This document shows, in pieces, positions 47,760 through 58,344 of a DNA stretch of 64,000 nucleotides; the first letter of the stretch is position 1; each line of letters begins with the position of its first letter. The notes below the pieces were generated by a model, which was not told where the DNA came from, searched no databases, and saw nothing but the letters and a program-made list of their open reading frames with translations. The position numbers were made by a program, and so were the translations under genes. This DNA comes from Monosporascus cannonballus (Eukaryota; Ascomycota; Sordariomycetes; Xylariales): positions 186,001-250,000 of the forward strand of contig QJNS01000016.1 in the NCBI GenBank assembly GCA_004154925.1, in the 5' to 3' direction.

Positions 47760-49676
47760 ATGACGACAGGAGACGACGACGGCAACAACCACCTCAGCGC
47801 CCCGCCCGTCCTCTCCACACCCGCCGAACACACCTTCCTCGAGGACCCGACACAAACCGCGTCCAAAGCCGCCGCCGGATCCAGGCCGCCACGCACCGAA
47901 GATGAGCTCGCGGAGGTCTACGAGATCCGGCGGACGGCGGCGCACATAAGGGACGCGCGATGGCGCCGCGTCGCGCTGCAGTTCCCCGACGCCATGCTGC
48001 CGGACGCGCCGTGGGTCGTCGAAGCGCTGGCCAGCGCGCTCGGGGAGCTGGGTCCCGCCGATGCCGCGAATGGGGATAAGGTGGAGGAGAATGGGAGATC
48101 TGGGAAAGAGAAGGGGCGAGATGGAGAGGTTGATGGCGGCAGGGAAGCGGACATGACGACACGGGGCTTCAACGGGAAGGCCGGGTCGAAGAATGGCGAG
48201 GCTCTGACGGAGCCGGACCGGAGAACGCGGCTCTATATCCTGGCCGATACCTCCTACAGTGCGTGCTGTGTCGATGAGATAGCGGCCGAACATGCGGATG
48301 CCGATGGTGTTGTGCACTATGGAAGGGCGTGCCTGAGTCCGACCTCGAGATTACCGGTGCTGCATATCTTTACGCGGCAGAAGCTGCATTACGAGGCGGT
48401 AGCCGAGGAGTTCGAGAGGGAGTTTCCAGAGAAGAGTAAGAAGGTGGTAGTCATGGCGGACGTCATGTTCCAGGAACACGTCGTCCCCGTCTGTAGGTCG
48501 TTGAAGGAGCGAGGTTATACGAGCCTTTTGGTGACGGAGATCATCCGTGATCCAGGCGGTACGATACCGAACCGCCGGGTTATGTCTCCGGAATTTGAAA
48601 GGGAAGATGGCGGCGACGATAGCACCTCGACACCGGATTTGAAGGACTATCACCTCTTCCACATCTCCACGCCGCCGACCTCCCTCCTCCTAACCTTATC
48701 CTCCCGCCTCGCCTCGCTACGCATCTGCCCGACGCCCTCCTCGCCCTACACCACAGCCACCACCACCACCGACGACTTACCGGACCCGAGTGCGACGCCC
48801 GCACTACTGCGGCGGCGCTACGGGCTCGTCGTCCGGCTCGCGACGGCGTCTATCATCGGGATCCTCGTGAACACGCTCTCGGTCAAGAACTACGTGGCGA
48901 CGATTGGGGCGCTGCGGGCGCGCATCGCAGCGGCGGGCAAGAAGAGCTACACGGTGGTGGTCGGCAAGCTCAACGCTGCCAAGCTGGCCAACTTCGCCGA
49001 GGTCGACGGCTGGGTCGTCGTGGGCTGCTGGGAGGCCGGGCTCGTCGAACAGGACGGCCTTTGGAAGCCCGTCGTCACGCCCTTCGAGCTCGCGCTCGCG
49101 CTGAGGGGCGAGGAGACGAGGGTCTGGACCGGCAAGTGGTGGGGCGGCATCGAGGGCGTCGAGATGGACGGAGGGGAGGAGGGTGGGGGGGTCGAAGCTA
49201 GTGAGAAGAGGGAAGCAGAGGAATCACGTGAGAATGGGCAGAACGGAGATGCTGGGGAGGATGTACGGGAAGAAGTGGAAGCCGAGGGCGGCGTCTCGGA
49301 CGAGGAGTCCGCACCGCCCGAATTCGACCTCCGCACCGGAAAGCTGGTCAGCCACAGTCGGCCCATGCGCCTCGCAATCCGGAATGGGGCCGGCGACTCT
49401 TCTTCCCTTTCGTCCCAGCCGCAGCAGCAACAGGGGGCAAGCCAACCGCCGTCATCATCCCTCGTCAAGCGGGCCAAGGCCGGCCAGCTGGCGGCCGTCA
49501 ACGGCGTCGCGAGCCCAGGCGCCGAGTACCTCCGCTCGCAGCGCACGTGGCAGGGGCTCGGGTCCGACTTCGCCGCGGACGAGGCGAGCACGCTCGTCGA
49601 GGAGGGCCGCAGCGGCGTCGCCAGGGGGTATACGGTCGGTGCCAGTGGGGATGCCGGCGGCGAGGAGAGGACATGA
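47760..49676 (+). CDS. DPH2: Diphthamide biosynthesis protein DPH2
   Basis: Partner of Dph1 in the cytosolic radical-SAM-like iron-sulfur complex that starts diphthamide synthesis on translation elongation factor 2. Intronless, 638 codons, TGA at 49674-49676. The N-terminal domain includes EVYEIRRTAAHIRDARWRRV and ALQFPDAMLPDAPWVVEAL. ILADTSYSACCVDEIAAEHA and VVHYGRACLS carry conserved cysteines and the family Tyr-Gly motif. Later VVVGCWEAGLVEQ has another cluster cysteine, with KPVVTPFELALAL following. Two low-complexity inserts (about residues 105-140, and acidic/Ser/Gln-rich after 470) lengthen the protein relative to yeast Dph2 (534). The C-terminus SQRTWQGLGSDF is typical. The gene starts only about 0.3 kb from the RIP-mutated block but shows no mutation damage. 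Confidence 0.95.
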   Translation: MTTGDDDGNNHLSAPPVLSTPAEHTFLEDPTQTASKAAAGSRPPRTEDELAEVYEIRRTAAHIRDARWRRVALQFPDAMLPDAPWVVEALASALGELGPADAANGDKVEENGRSGKEKGRDGEVDGGREADMTTRGFNGKAGSKNGEALTEPDRRTRLYILADTSYSACCVDEIAAEHADADGVVHYGRACLSPTSRLPVLHIFTRQKLHYEAVAEEFEREFPEKSKKVVVMADVMFQEHVVPVCRSLKERGYTSLLVTEIIRDPGGTIPNRRVMSPEFEREDGGDDSTSTPDLKDYHLFHISTPPTSLLLTLSSRLASLRICPTPSSPYTTATTTTDDLPDPSATPALLRRRYGLVVRLATASIIGILVNTLSVKNYVATIGALRARIAAAGKKSYTVVVGKLNAAKLANFAEVDGWVVVGCWEAGLVEQDGLWKPVVTPFELALALRGEETRVWTGKWWGGIEGVEMDGGEEGGGVEASEKREAEESRENGQNGDAGEDVREEVEAEGGVSDEESAPPEFDLRTGKLVSHSRPMRLAIRNGAGDSSSLSSQPQQQQGASQPPSSSLVKRAKAGQLAAVNGVASPGAEYLRSQRTWQGLGSDFAADEASTLVEEGRSGVARGYTVGASGDAGGEERT

Positions 49677-50958
49677 GGGTTTACTGGTAGGTTTACGGAT
49701 GTCTGTCGAAGTTACCTGCCTAAGACGGTCCCCTGATGTCGTGCGTGGCAGTTGGCTGGGCCGCTCTGGTACGGTGGGCGTTGGGCGTGGGGTATCGCAA
49801 TCAGTGGAGACGGTGGAGATGGCGGTGGATAGATGTTGCGGTCTGCTGCCACGTAGACTGCAAGACGCTGCCACTCTGTCACCGCGCCCCATGGCCTAGT
49901 GGCGCCGCGCCGTATCGGTGTCTAGAGGCGATGGATGCTCGATAAACGAGACGTGAGCGATATATGTGGCATGCCCGACACCGCCCGGTCATCGAAGTTT
50001 CACCAGCCGGCGAACCGACTTGGCCTCTTCAGACCCCGAGCGTGCGTTAAGCAACAGGGCGGCTAGAGCGGTGAGAGTACGACAACCAATTATCCTCCCG
50101 GCAATCACGTCCTTGGGTTCTTGGTGTACTTTACTGTACTATTCGCGAAGGGACCAGTCCGCAATGGCTCGATGTGATATGCCAGCGTGAGTTCGTCAGG
50201 AACCTGGAACTTGAGCCGGTTCGCGCCTGAAGACGGATGGGAGTGGCGATGTTGCTGCGTATAGCTGGATTAGTGTCGAAAGTGTGTAATGCGACGATAT
50301 AAGTATTGTTGTTGCCCATTACACATGAACAACAAGGCTTGCTAGGGACCGTCGCACACTACGTAGGTATCTACCCAGTGACTGGTCTTCTACAGAAGAC
50401 GGAAGCAAGATGGAATAGCTAGATAGCCACAGCTCCCTATATTGTACGAAAACCCTGGTACGACCTGATATAACGCTGTCAACCGATTGAAGAATTAATT
50501 GGTTGACGTGTGCTACATCACAGTGTATCAAAGGTAGAGGAATCGAAAATACCAGTTTGGTTTCGCCTCTCCCATGATCCATCAAATTCATCTCTCCCGC
50601 AAACTCAATTGCATGAAATACGTAACATCAATCCATTTCCGTGAAAACATCCGTAGGGTGGCATAGTTAGCCCAGCCCCTATCAATTCATCATCATCCAG
50701 CCGGTCCCGTAACCCATCCATCCACCTTGAAAACGCCCTGTCCCTGTCATACCGCGTGCGATTCGGCATCATACGTAACAAAAAAAAAAAAAACCATCCT
50801 CGAGTTCATTATCCGTTTTCGTTTCCACATCGTATCGCGTTGCGCGCTCTATTCTAATCCGTCGGCATCATTTCGCATTGTCGAATCAAATGAAATCGAA
50901 TCACACCGCGCCATGCCACACCGCCATCATCCGCCGCCCAATCCTGGCCTAGCACAGC
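49677..50958. other. Intergenic between convergent genes
   Basis: 3' flanks of DPH2 (plus) and the MARVEL protein gene (minus). No other gene recognised. Confidence 0.5.
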
Positions 50959-51771
50959 CTAGACATACGCGCGCCGGTGCGAGTGCGAGTGCGAGTGCGA
51001 GGTGCGGGGGCTCCGGCTCGACCGGTGGCCGTGGCGGTGGTAGTGCGTCTCGCGAGTGTACGACTTGCGGTCGCCGCTGGAGAGGCGGTCGCCGTGCATC
51101 CAGGCGAGCACGGCCGTGAAGAAGAACATGATGGCGTTCATGATGTCGAAGGCGAAGCAGGCCTTGAGCATGGCGCACGTTCTGTCGACGTCGGCGCCGT
51201 AGCTCGTGTTGACCGTCGCGCTGCCGAAGATGCCGAACGAGACGGCCGTCGGGTCCCCCGCCCGGAGTCGCGTGCAGTCGGCGTGCGCCATCGCCCGCAT
51301 GCTGTACGCCGCCCCGATGAAGGCCCCCACGAACAGCAGGTCCACGAGCCCCACCGCCCGCGCGTTCGCCGACGACCGGTGGTAGCTGAACAGCGTCCAC
51401 AGCGCCCACGCGAGGGCGAGCACCGACACGATGAACGTCACCAGGTACAGGTTCGGCGTCAGCCGGTTCGCCTCCACGAAGCCGTGCACGAAGTAGGCCA
51501 TCATGCCCATCGTCGGGATCTACGCGACGGGTTAGTTCCGTGGGTTATTTTAGATAGCTTTGTCCGGGAAGACGGGTAGGTGAATGGGATTCGTGTGGTC
51601 TACTCGAGCACAAAGACGTCCGGGATTTATCGCGCACCGCTCCCCGCTGTGCGTGTCGCTGCTGCTGCCGATATTGGGGTTCGCGCTGCGCCCGAGATGG
51701 ACGGGAAATAAACTTACGAGTGTGACGATCTGCATGAATCGCCAAAAGGCGAAGAATATCGCGAACATCAT
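50959..51771 (-). CDS. MARVEL-domain (four-helix) membrane protein
   Basis: Exons 51771-51718 and 51519-50959, intron 51520-51717 (GTAAGT...GTAG), 204 codons. The splice joins FWRFMQIVTL to IPTMGMMAYFVHGF, the conserved first helix of fungal MARVEL proteins. Further helices: NLYLVTFIVSVLALAWALWTLF, GLVDLLFVGAFIGAAYSM and KACFAFDIMNAIMFFFTAVL. The third helix is followed by a loop with a Cys pair (ADCTRL...RTCAML). The cytosolic tail is rich in His, Ser and Arg (HYHRHGHRSSRS, SHSHSHSH), partly from a GAGTGC hexamer run at 50977-51002. Such proteins act in membrane organisation or vesicle traffic; a specific role is not assignable. Confidence 0.85.
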
Positions 51772-53167
51772 CTTTACTGTGCGCTTTCCGAACGGTGGGT
51801 AGTCCTACGGAGCCGGTGTTCTGCGAATGAGTGCCGTCTCGCTCGGTTTTCGAGATTCTTGGTCCCGCTGCGTGAGATAGCAAGTCCTAGATGTTCGCTG
51901 CCTAAAGAAAAAAGACAAAAAGGCGGGGTCTTGCTAAGGTGCTGCAGAATGGATGGATGGATGGATGGATGGGCCGTGAACCGCTGCGTCGGGTTGGAGA
52001 GACGACGTCTGACGAAACTGGCGGCGGAAACACGTGCTGATTGGCGAATGGTGGGCAAATGTGTCCCTGCTACCACCTGAGCGCCGAGATGGGTATAACA
52101 GGAGACCGGGTATCAGTGGAAGGTAACGTCGCAGTTTCGTGTTCTCTTGTAGTAGTGATTTACAAAGTGGCTTGTCGCTGTAACAGGACTTGGAGCAATA
52201 GATCGCTTTCAAATCCTCCTCGTCAAGTCACAACACCCCGTTCTTTTTATTCTGATGGTTGCCTCAATCTATTGAAAGGACCATCAACGGAGTTTCCGGT
52301 CGTTTAAGTTCAATAGGGCTTGCGGGGAGACCCGACCACCAAAAGTTCGAACTGATTGTGTTAGTAGGAACGGTTGCAAGCTGGTGGTTATGAATAATGT
52401 GGCCGGTGCAGCAAGGCCGCTTCTTGAGATGTGTAGAAGCGAATGGAAATGACGTAGCGATCGGTTTGAAATAGTTCGAAAGGAACGCCCTATTACACGG
52501 TTGCACCCGAACGGGGGGATCTGGATCAAGGATCGCCGAGACGAGACGGCTGGGTCAATTACGGTTGAGTAATAGAGGATGGTTTCCTTTTTTTTTGTCA
52601 ACCAACGACGCCCAAACAGGTTTGCAAATCGATATGTATATAAGCGGGAGGACGAGTCGCAGAAAGGACGGCAAATCAAGAAATCTCTGAATGCGACTTA
52701 AAGCTAAGTTACCAGACGTGAGGAACCATGTGAATCTCTTGAGCTCGTGGTTGACGTGCAGCTGAAGTATTCATTGATCCTTGTTAGGCGACGTGGAAAA
52801 TCGCGGGGCTGGGAGGGCTGGTCGGCAAGGTTCTCCGCCGTTTCGTTCTGGAAATATGAGTGGCTAGGAAGAGAAATCCCATCCCTGTCGGTGCTAGACC
52901 GCAACATGAGAAGGCTCGAGATTCAACACTAAGAGGAGAGAATACGACGCAATGAATACAGCAGGGCTCCGTCCGCTAGGGCCGCAAACGAGCCCCGGAG
53001 CTCTGGCCCGGTTTGGGCCGCCAGGTGCCGTTTGCCGTTATCTGCGGACTCCGGACTGTCGCTCGATGGTCTTTCTGGTATAGGCGGCAGATGATGAGTG
53101 AACGGTTTCAACCGCCCGTAGATACTATGCCTGACTCTTAATAATACAGTTATACGATGTTAGGGCT
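51772..53167. other. Intergenic, about 1.4 kb
   Basis: Promoter side of the MARVEL gene, including a GGAT tetranucleotide run (51949-51972). No gene recognised up to the transposon. Confidence 0.5.
51949..51972. repeat. GGAT microsatellite
   Basis: About six tandem GGAT units upstream of the MARVEL gene. Confidence 0.9.
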
Positions 53168-53169
53168 TA

Positions 53170-53209
53170 ACCTCGGACACCACCTAATGCATAGCCCTAG
53201 CAATGCATA
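53170..53209 (+). repeat. Transposon inverted repeat, left
   Basis: 40 bp, exact inverse of 54965-55004. Contains the internal words ATGCATAGCCCTAGCAATGCAT, a near-palindrome. Confidence 0.93.
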
Positions 53210-53302
53210 GCCAAAATACACACAAATTGATAGTTACCTACACATTTCAAAGTCTTTTAATAACGTAACAACGTATTTCTTGATAAAATAAAACTATTTA
53301 GG

Positions 53303-54877
53303 CTATTTAGATTTGCGCTGCCTTTTCTTAGCAGGCTGTTTTTCAATATAACTGTCAATTGGAACTTGATCACCAGCCTTTATAGGCTTTAAACGCTTAA
53401 TAACTTTGTCCTTAGCCGATCTGATGTCTGATAAATTCGCAAAAATCTTATTCGGTTGCTTAGTGATAATTTAGCGTTTGCGACCTTGGTATTTTTCGAA
53501 TTTCGCTCGCAGGAGTTAATTATTATGGCGGAAAATGGCGTTTTCGGTATTAAGATTATTAAGCCCCTTGGCAGCTTTAGTTATTACCTTCCGTATATCG
53601 CGAAACGCCTCCGCCTAATTGCGTAAGGCCGTTCGCATGCTTTTCCGTAACTCTAGGGCCCTATGAAAAGTATATACGATTTCGTTCTGGCTGTTAATCA
53701 CTTGTTCCGGGGGTGTTTTCGGCTCAGGGGCCGGCTAAGGTGTTATTTCGGGGTTCTTTAATATTACTTCGGGTCTGAAAGGAAGTAAACCGGTATAACG
53801 CCATCCAGATTTAATATTTTTATCGGTAAAGGCGATCTCGGCAGCTTCGCGATACGTTTTTAGCATATGGCGTTTATATTCGGGAATTATTACGAATAAT
53901 CTGCCGGCCTCCCGTAAAGCGATACGATATTCCTTTTTAAGTACGGAAAATACGGTAACGTTAAGTGGCTAAAGGTTACCATTTGAATAAGGTAAAAGAT
54001 ATATAAAGGCGACCTTGTTCTTAAAGCATTTCCATATAAAAGCAGGGGATATATATGTAATATGGCTATTTAAGATAAATAACCGCCATTTATCATGGAA
54101 ACGGGGCTTAATTTCCAGAAGGAAAATGGATTTTAGTTATTTTAATGCGATAACGTTATTAATCTATCTTTTTGGAATTAACGTATATTCGGCTTTTTCG
54201 ATATCTTCGGGTAACTATTGCTTTTAAATGGTAAAACTACTGAAAATATATGCGGCCGTACCTTTTCCGTATGTAAAGCCGATATATTCGAGGATAAATA
54301 CCTATAACGTTGCCCCTGACTCTTTAAGCCTCGCGCGAGCCGTTTCCGAAAATCCCATGACCGTTCCATCAGTTTGTTCCCCCTCTTGGACGCCCGTTTC
54401 ATCCATATTATATTCGTTTGCAGGTTTGATTTTGTATTTGGTTCGGACGGCGGCAAGGAAGGGAAAAAATTCGCGGATATCGTCGCGATCGCGTACCTCT
54501 AGGCGGTCCCGGGGCATAACTCGTCCTTTCTTCGTATGTATCTTATCGTAATATGCGATAAAGCGATCAACCCAATTTTTCCCGACGGTCCCTTTAAGGC
54601 CTAATAGAGCTTTTACCATCTGACGGACCTGGATTTTTATAAGGGCGCGGCTGCATGCTTCTTTATGCAATATCCAGTTAACAAGCTTATCCTTTTCCTG
54701 ATCCGACAATTTACGCGCGTTACTTTGGGCTTCGGAACGCGGTTTAGTGCCATGGACGCGGCGTAACAGGGTCGATTAGGGTATGCCGAATCGCGCGTTC
54801 GTAAGGGTCTCGGAACCACCTTTCGCAATAAATTCCTTGGCATCCCGAATTCTGCGCTCACGGTCGATATTAACCAT
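53303..54877 (-). pseudogene. pogo/Fot1-like transposase, RIP-inactivated
   Basis: A single frame of 525 codons from ATG (54877) to TAG (53303) without any frameshift, interrupted by eleven TAA/TAG codons by my count. Order: N-terminal helix-turn-helix (start MVNIDRERRIRDAKEFI), CENP-B-type DNA-binding part (VNWILHKEACSRALIKI, VGKNWVDRFIAYYDKI), catalytic core with NMDETG (first Asp intact, 54401-54403), and LFILNSH where the second catalytic Asp of LD-GH is now Asn (54067-54069). A stop replaces Gln in the L-QPL motif. The C-terminal tail is basic (KKRQRKSK). Every internal stop can arise from Gln or Trp codons by a transition, as RIP does. It cannot be active. Confidence 0.9.
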
Positions 54878-54964
54878 CTTAACCCGAAATCAATTGACTA
54901 AAGGATTGTGGAGTTATCGCGAAGTGTTGTTATAAGGGGTGGTTGTTGTTGTGGAGAAAAGTCT

Positions 54965-55004
54965 TATGCATTGCTAGGGCTATGCATTAGGTGGTGTCCG
55001 AGGT
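54965..55004 (-). repeat. Transposon inverted repeat, right
   Basis: 40 bp, exact inverse of the left repeat, followed by TA. Confidence 0.93.
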
Positions 55005-55006
55005 TA

Positions 55007-55867
55007 GCAGTTTCACCGCCAAGGGACACCCACTCCACCGAAGAGCCCCGTGGGGAAAACACTCCTATTCCTCCTAGCAAACCCTCATGGGCCTCATCAC
55101 CACCAACACTTAGTGAGAACTACGACATGGGATCACCTACATCACATCATGTCGACTAACTTTCCCTGCTGGCCTCACCGGCGACGCAGTTGCGGGATCG
55201 AACTTCGGGGCTAGCTAAGTTAGTATTATCCTGGCGACACCCGGGGCATTCGGGTCCGTCCGCTGAGATGCCGATAAGCTCGCGATGCGCGGCGCCGATA
55301 TTGAAGGGTCCAGTGGGCTCCGGCAGCGGGACCCTGTCGCGTAGACCACGCGGCATACATACAACAGGATACTGAAGGACAGCGAATTCTATTAGAAGTT
55401 CATTTGCGACGTATCATGCATAGGCAAACTGTGAGAATGCTTGCCGGTGATGCCATGATGTGCAAGTGATCAACGTACCGTCACACTGCTGTTGATGGCC
55501 CATATCACTATTGGCGTGCTAGTAGTCGTTGGACGCTGATTGTAGAGTTTACTTCCCTTGTTATGATAGTTGGTTTTGGAATCCTGACAATCTGTCCATT
55601 CTTGCAGGGCCAACTGGACCCCAGGGGCTCACGTTCATTGGGCCTCTCTGAGGCTGAGACGCTGTAGGAAGCATGCCACCAACAGCCAAGGCGTGGACTG
55701 ATGATCGCGATTCATGAAGTGACATCAGTGAAACCAAGAATAGTGATGAAACGACTGTGCAGGCTGTGACGCACCTAGTAGTTCACTGGTATCAATAAAT
55801 TCCCCGAGGAAGAACGAGCCGAGACTGTCATCGCAATCCATTGACATGCATTTCCCACCTGGACTGA
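55007..55867. other. Intergenic with possible small gene fragment
   Basis: No intact gene. A minus-strand 66-codon frame (55156-55356) contains VPLPEPTGPFNIGAAHRELI, similar in style to the N-terminus of fungal platelet-activating-factor acetylhydrolase-like enzymes. Nothing else of that enzyme was found nearby, so it is at most a fragment. Confidence 0.3.
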
Positions 55868-56224
55868 AACGTTAGAACGGCGAACAAGTTCATAACGGCA
55901 ATAACGGTCACCCACAGCGAGGAGGGTGAGGCAGCAGCAACACGCACCATCCAAGTCCAAGGCCCTACCGAAGTCCCCAAGCCCCCAGAGGGCAACAAGC
56001 ACCTGAGCCAAAGCGCTGTTGCTGGAATTGCTACCGCTGTGCTCCTGGCTACGCTAGGGATAATTACCCTACTCTACGTCTTATGCCGTCACCGTTTTAA
56101 GGGGTGGTTCGGCGACGATGCCACTCAAGTCGCCCCCGAACCTAATTTTGTCGGCCCAGCCCCAGAATCGGATACGACACGTGCTCACACGACGCCTCCA
56201 ACCAGGCAACATCGATATGGATGA
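55868..56224 (+). pseudogene. Orphan last exon of a single-pass membrane protein
   Basis: Open frame of about 118 codons without ATG: FITAITVTHSEEGEAAATRT, then a linker, then a hydrophobic helix AVAGIATAVLLATLGIITLLYVL, then a basic stop-transfer CRHRFKGWFGDD and a Pro/Thr-rich cytosolic tail ending RQHRYG. This is the layout of the C-terminal exon of fungal Ser/Thr-rich surface proteins with one membrane helix. I could not find upstream exons with a signal peptide in the 860 bp before it. It may be a truncated gene, possibly separated from its 5' part by the transposon at 53.2-55.0 kb. Confidence 0.4.
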
Positions 56225-56873
56225 GCCAACTTTTAAGCCATAAAAGCTAGGCTGGTTCTAAATGGTCGTGATGATGTCAGCGGACTTTGGATGATGCCCC
56301 TTTCTATGCTTGACGGATGTTTTCGGTGCTCTATGCTTGGTTGAGTGCGTCAGCTAAACCAGCAAGATTGTCAAAATAGCTGAGTTACTTCAAACCACAA
56401 GGGTATATCACATGGCTGGTTTATGTATATCCCGAGTCAAATACTTTTTCTTATAGCAGCCGAATGGTACTTGGTCTTTATAGTGCTTTATTAAGTAAAG
56501 CAGGTTTGTCCCCGGCCCAGGCTTTATTATCCTATTACCATATTTCGGCTTTTGAATATAAAGGTGGCTCAACCATTCTGGCCAGACCCTGAGAAGGCGT
56601 ATTAGCAGGAGGTCAAGTCAGAGACGTCAAAGATAGATTGAATAACTGTTAGACAACGTATTACGTACTCATCTTTAACGGCCTTTGGGACTACATAAAT
56701 TTAAACACAGAGGTGTGGGCCGTCTAGTTACCCCTATTCTAATCAATCCCTAACATGAGAATTGCAGCTGTAGTGTATAAGGGGGATGAGGGATACTAGC
56801 ACGAGCTGCAAATAGACAAGTTCAGCCATGTCAAGAGGAGACATGTGAGTGCCCTTTTATCAATCAAGGTTTC
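56225..56873. other. Intergenic
   Basis: No gene or repeat recognised. Confidence 0.45.
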
Positions 56874-58344
56874 TTATCCAGCGGTATCCAATCCCCTAAG
56901 TGCAGCTCGCCCCTGTGACCCTTTCACACCGCCAGGTGCGATATACGTGCACGTCCCATTATCAACGAGCATACCTTGACTCCAACTCAGCGGGCTTATA
57001 CTGCGAACCTCGATCCCCGAGCAGGGGTGGACGAAAGAGCAGCCGAACGTGGCCTGGCGCATCTCGCCCGCCGGGAACCCGGTCCAGTTCTCAAACAGAA
57101 TGTCCTGCACCTCCATCTTTCTCGTGCCCTCGAAGCCCATCCCGTTGTTTCCTGCGTTCTGCGTGATCGTGGGCCCGTGGTTCGGCCCGTGGAGCCGGAA
57201 GTTGCGGACGTGACGTTGCGGACGAGGCCCCAGCCGCCGCCCCGCGCCACGCCCCGGACTCGTACAAGTCTTGCGGCACGAGCTCTCCCATCCACATTTC
57301 GGTGTATGCCGTCTCTCTGAGGTTCTATAAGTCTCGCGTGACCTAGGATCAAGCATCAGTATCGCGCATTGAGAGCGTGCTTGGCGAGGGCCAGACATAC
57401 CGAGACACTATCAAAAACCACGTCTCCGACGGAATTGTCTTCTAGGTACTGCCGCAATCTGCCGACAGCCACGCAGTTGCCTCCGATGCAGGTAACGTTC
57501 TTGATGCTGATCCCGTACGGCCGTGGTTTGATGGCACCACAGTCTTCACCGCCCCGGTAGACGAAATTGGACAAGGAAATATTGCGAGCGTCCAATCGTA
57601 TATTCGAGCGTAAATTCCTATCAGGCGGCACTCACCAACGACCGACATAGGAGACTCACCAAATCCATGTTGCCCGTCCAAATCGTACTAGGCGGCGCAT
57701 TGTGGCTGGTGGCATTCACAAGGATGTTGTTATAATTCATGCGCGTCCCGTTCATGATGTTGACGGCCCAGAGCGGCGGTTGCAGCACCTTGAAGTTACA
57801 AACGTCCACATTCGAGATGTTCTAGAGGTCGAAGGACATGGGGCGTCCAGGCCGCGTCTTGCTTTGCTCGGCACTGTACCAGGCGTCGCCGTTGCCGTTG
57901 ATCAGACCTGTGTCGTGCCTGTCGATGGAGAGACCAGAGCCCAAGAAGACGATGCCGACCGCGTGGTTCTAGGACGCGATCTTGTAGGTGTTGTTTCGCC
58001 AGTACTCCAGGTCTGCTGGCATCTGTGTGCTAAGAGGCCCGCGGTTAGATGATTCCGGTCGAGCACGTATATAATGGAGCATTGGAGACGGGACTTACCG
58101 TCCACTTCCGCGTCCCGATCCAGTACTTAGCATCTTCGGGAATTACCACGGTACCTCCATGATCGCACCGCCCGAAAGCCTCCAGAATATTCGGGGTGTC
58201 GTCCTGGTTGTCCCCGCGTGGCCAGACAGCACACTGCTTCCCGCTGCCAAGAATCTTAGACTCCTCTATGAGATGCCCCTCTCCTCGAGACGCAGCAACC
58301 CCAACATTAGGGAAGAGTCGCAGTATGATCGCCGTGATATACAT
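56874..58344 (-). pseudogene. GH28 exo-polygalacturonase-like pseudogene
   Basis: Minus strand. Signal-like start MYITAIILRLFPNVGVAAS, then CAVWPRGDNQDDTPNILEAF and GGTVVIPEDAKYWIGTRKW, then LEYWRNNTYKIA, GLINGNGDAWYSAE, PPLWAVNIMNGTRMNYNNI, YRGGEDCGAIKPRPYGISIK, GGNCVAVGRLRQYLEDNSV and NFRLHGPNHGPTITQNAG. These are the ordered blocks of exo-acting GH28 enzymes (pectin degradation). Damage: in-frame TAG at 57969-57971, 57822-57824 and 57325-57327; two single-base deletions between about 57190 and 57240 that move the frame twice; and an apparently missing WKG-type segment after RKW. Usual introns are still visible (GTAAGT near 58095, GTATGT near 57400). Not functional. Confidence 0.85.

Larger units (their letters stand above)
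53170..55004 (-). mobile_element. Complete pogo/Fot1-family DNA transposon
   Basis: 1,835 bp. Identical 40-bp terminal inverted repeats (53170-53209 and 54965-55004, starting ACCTCGGACACCACC) are flanked by TA on both sides (53168-53169 and 55005-55006), the Tc1/mariner target duplication. A minus-strand transposase frame fills the interior. GC content is closer to normal than in the 35-47 kb block, so RIP here was milder or the insertion is younger. Confidence 0.93.

Noticed and set aside
47432..47905. 157-codon plus-strand frame overlapping the DPH2 start
   Set aside because: Runs through the inverted repeat and the DPH2 5' end in another frame; no recognisable protein features.
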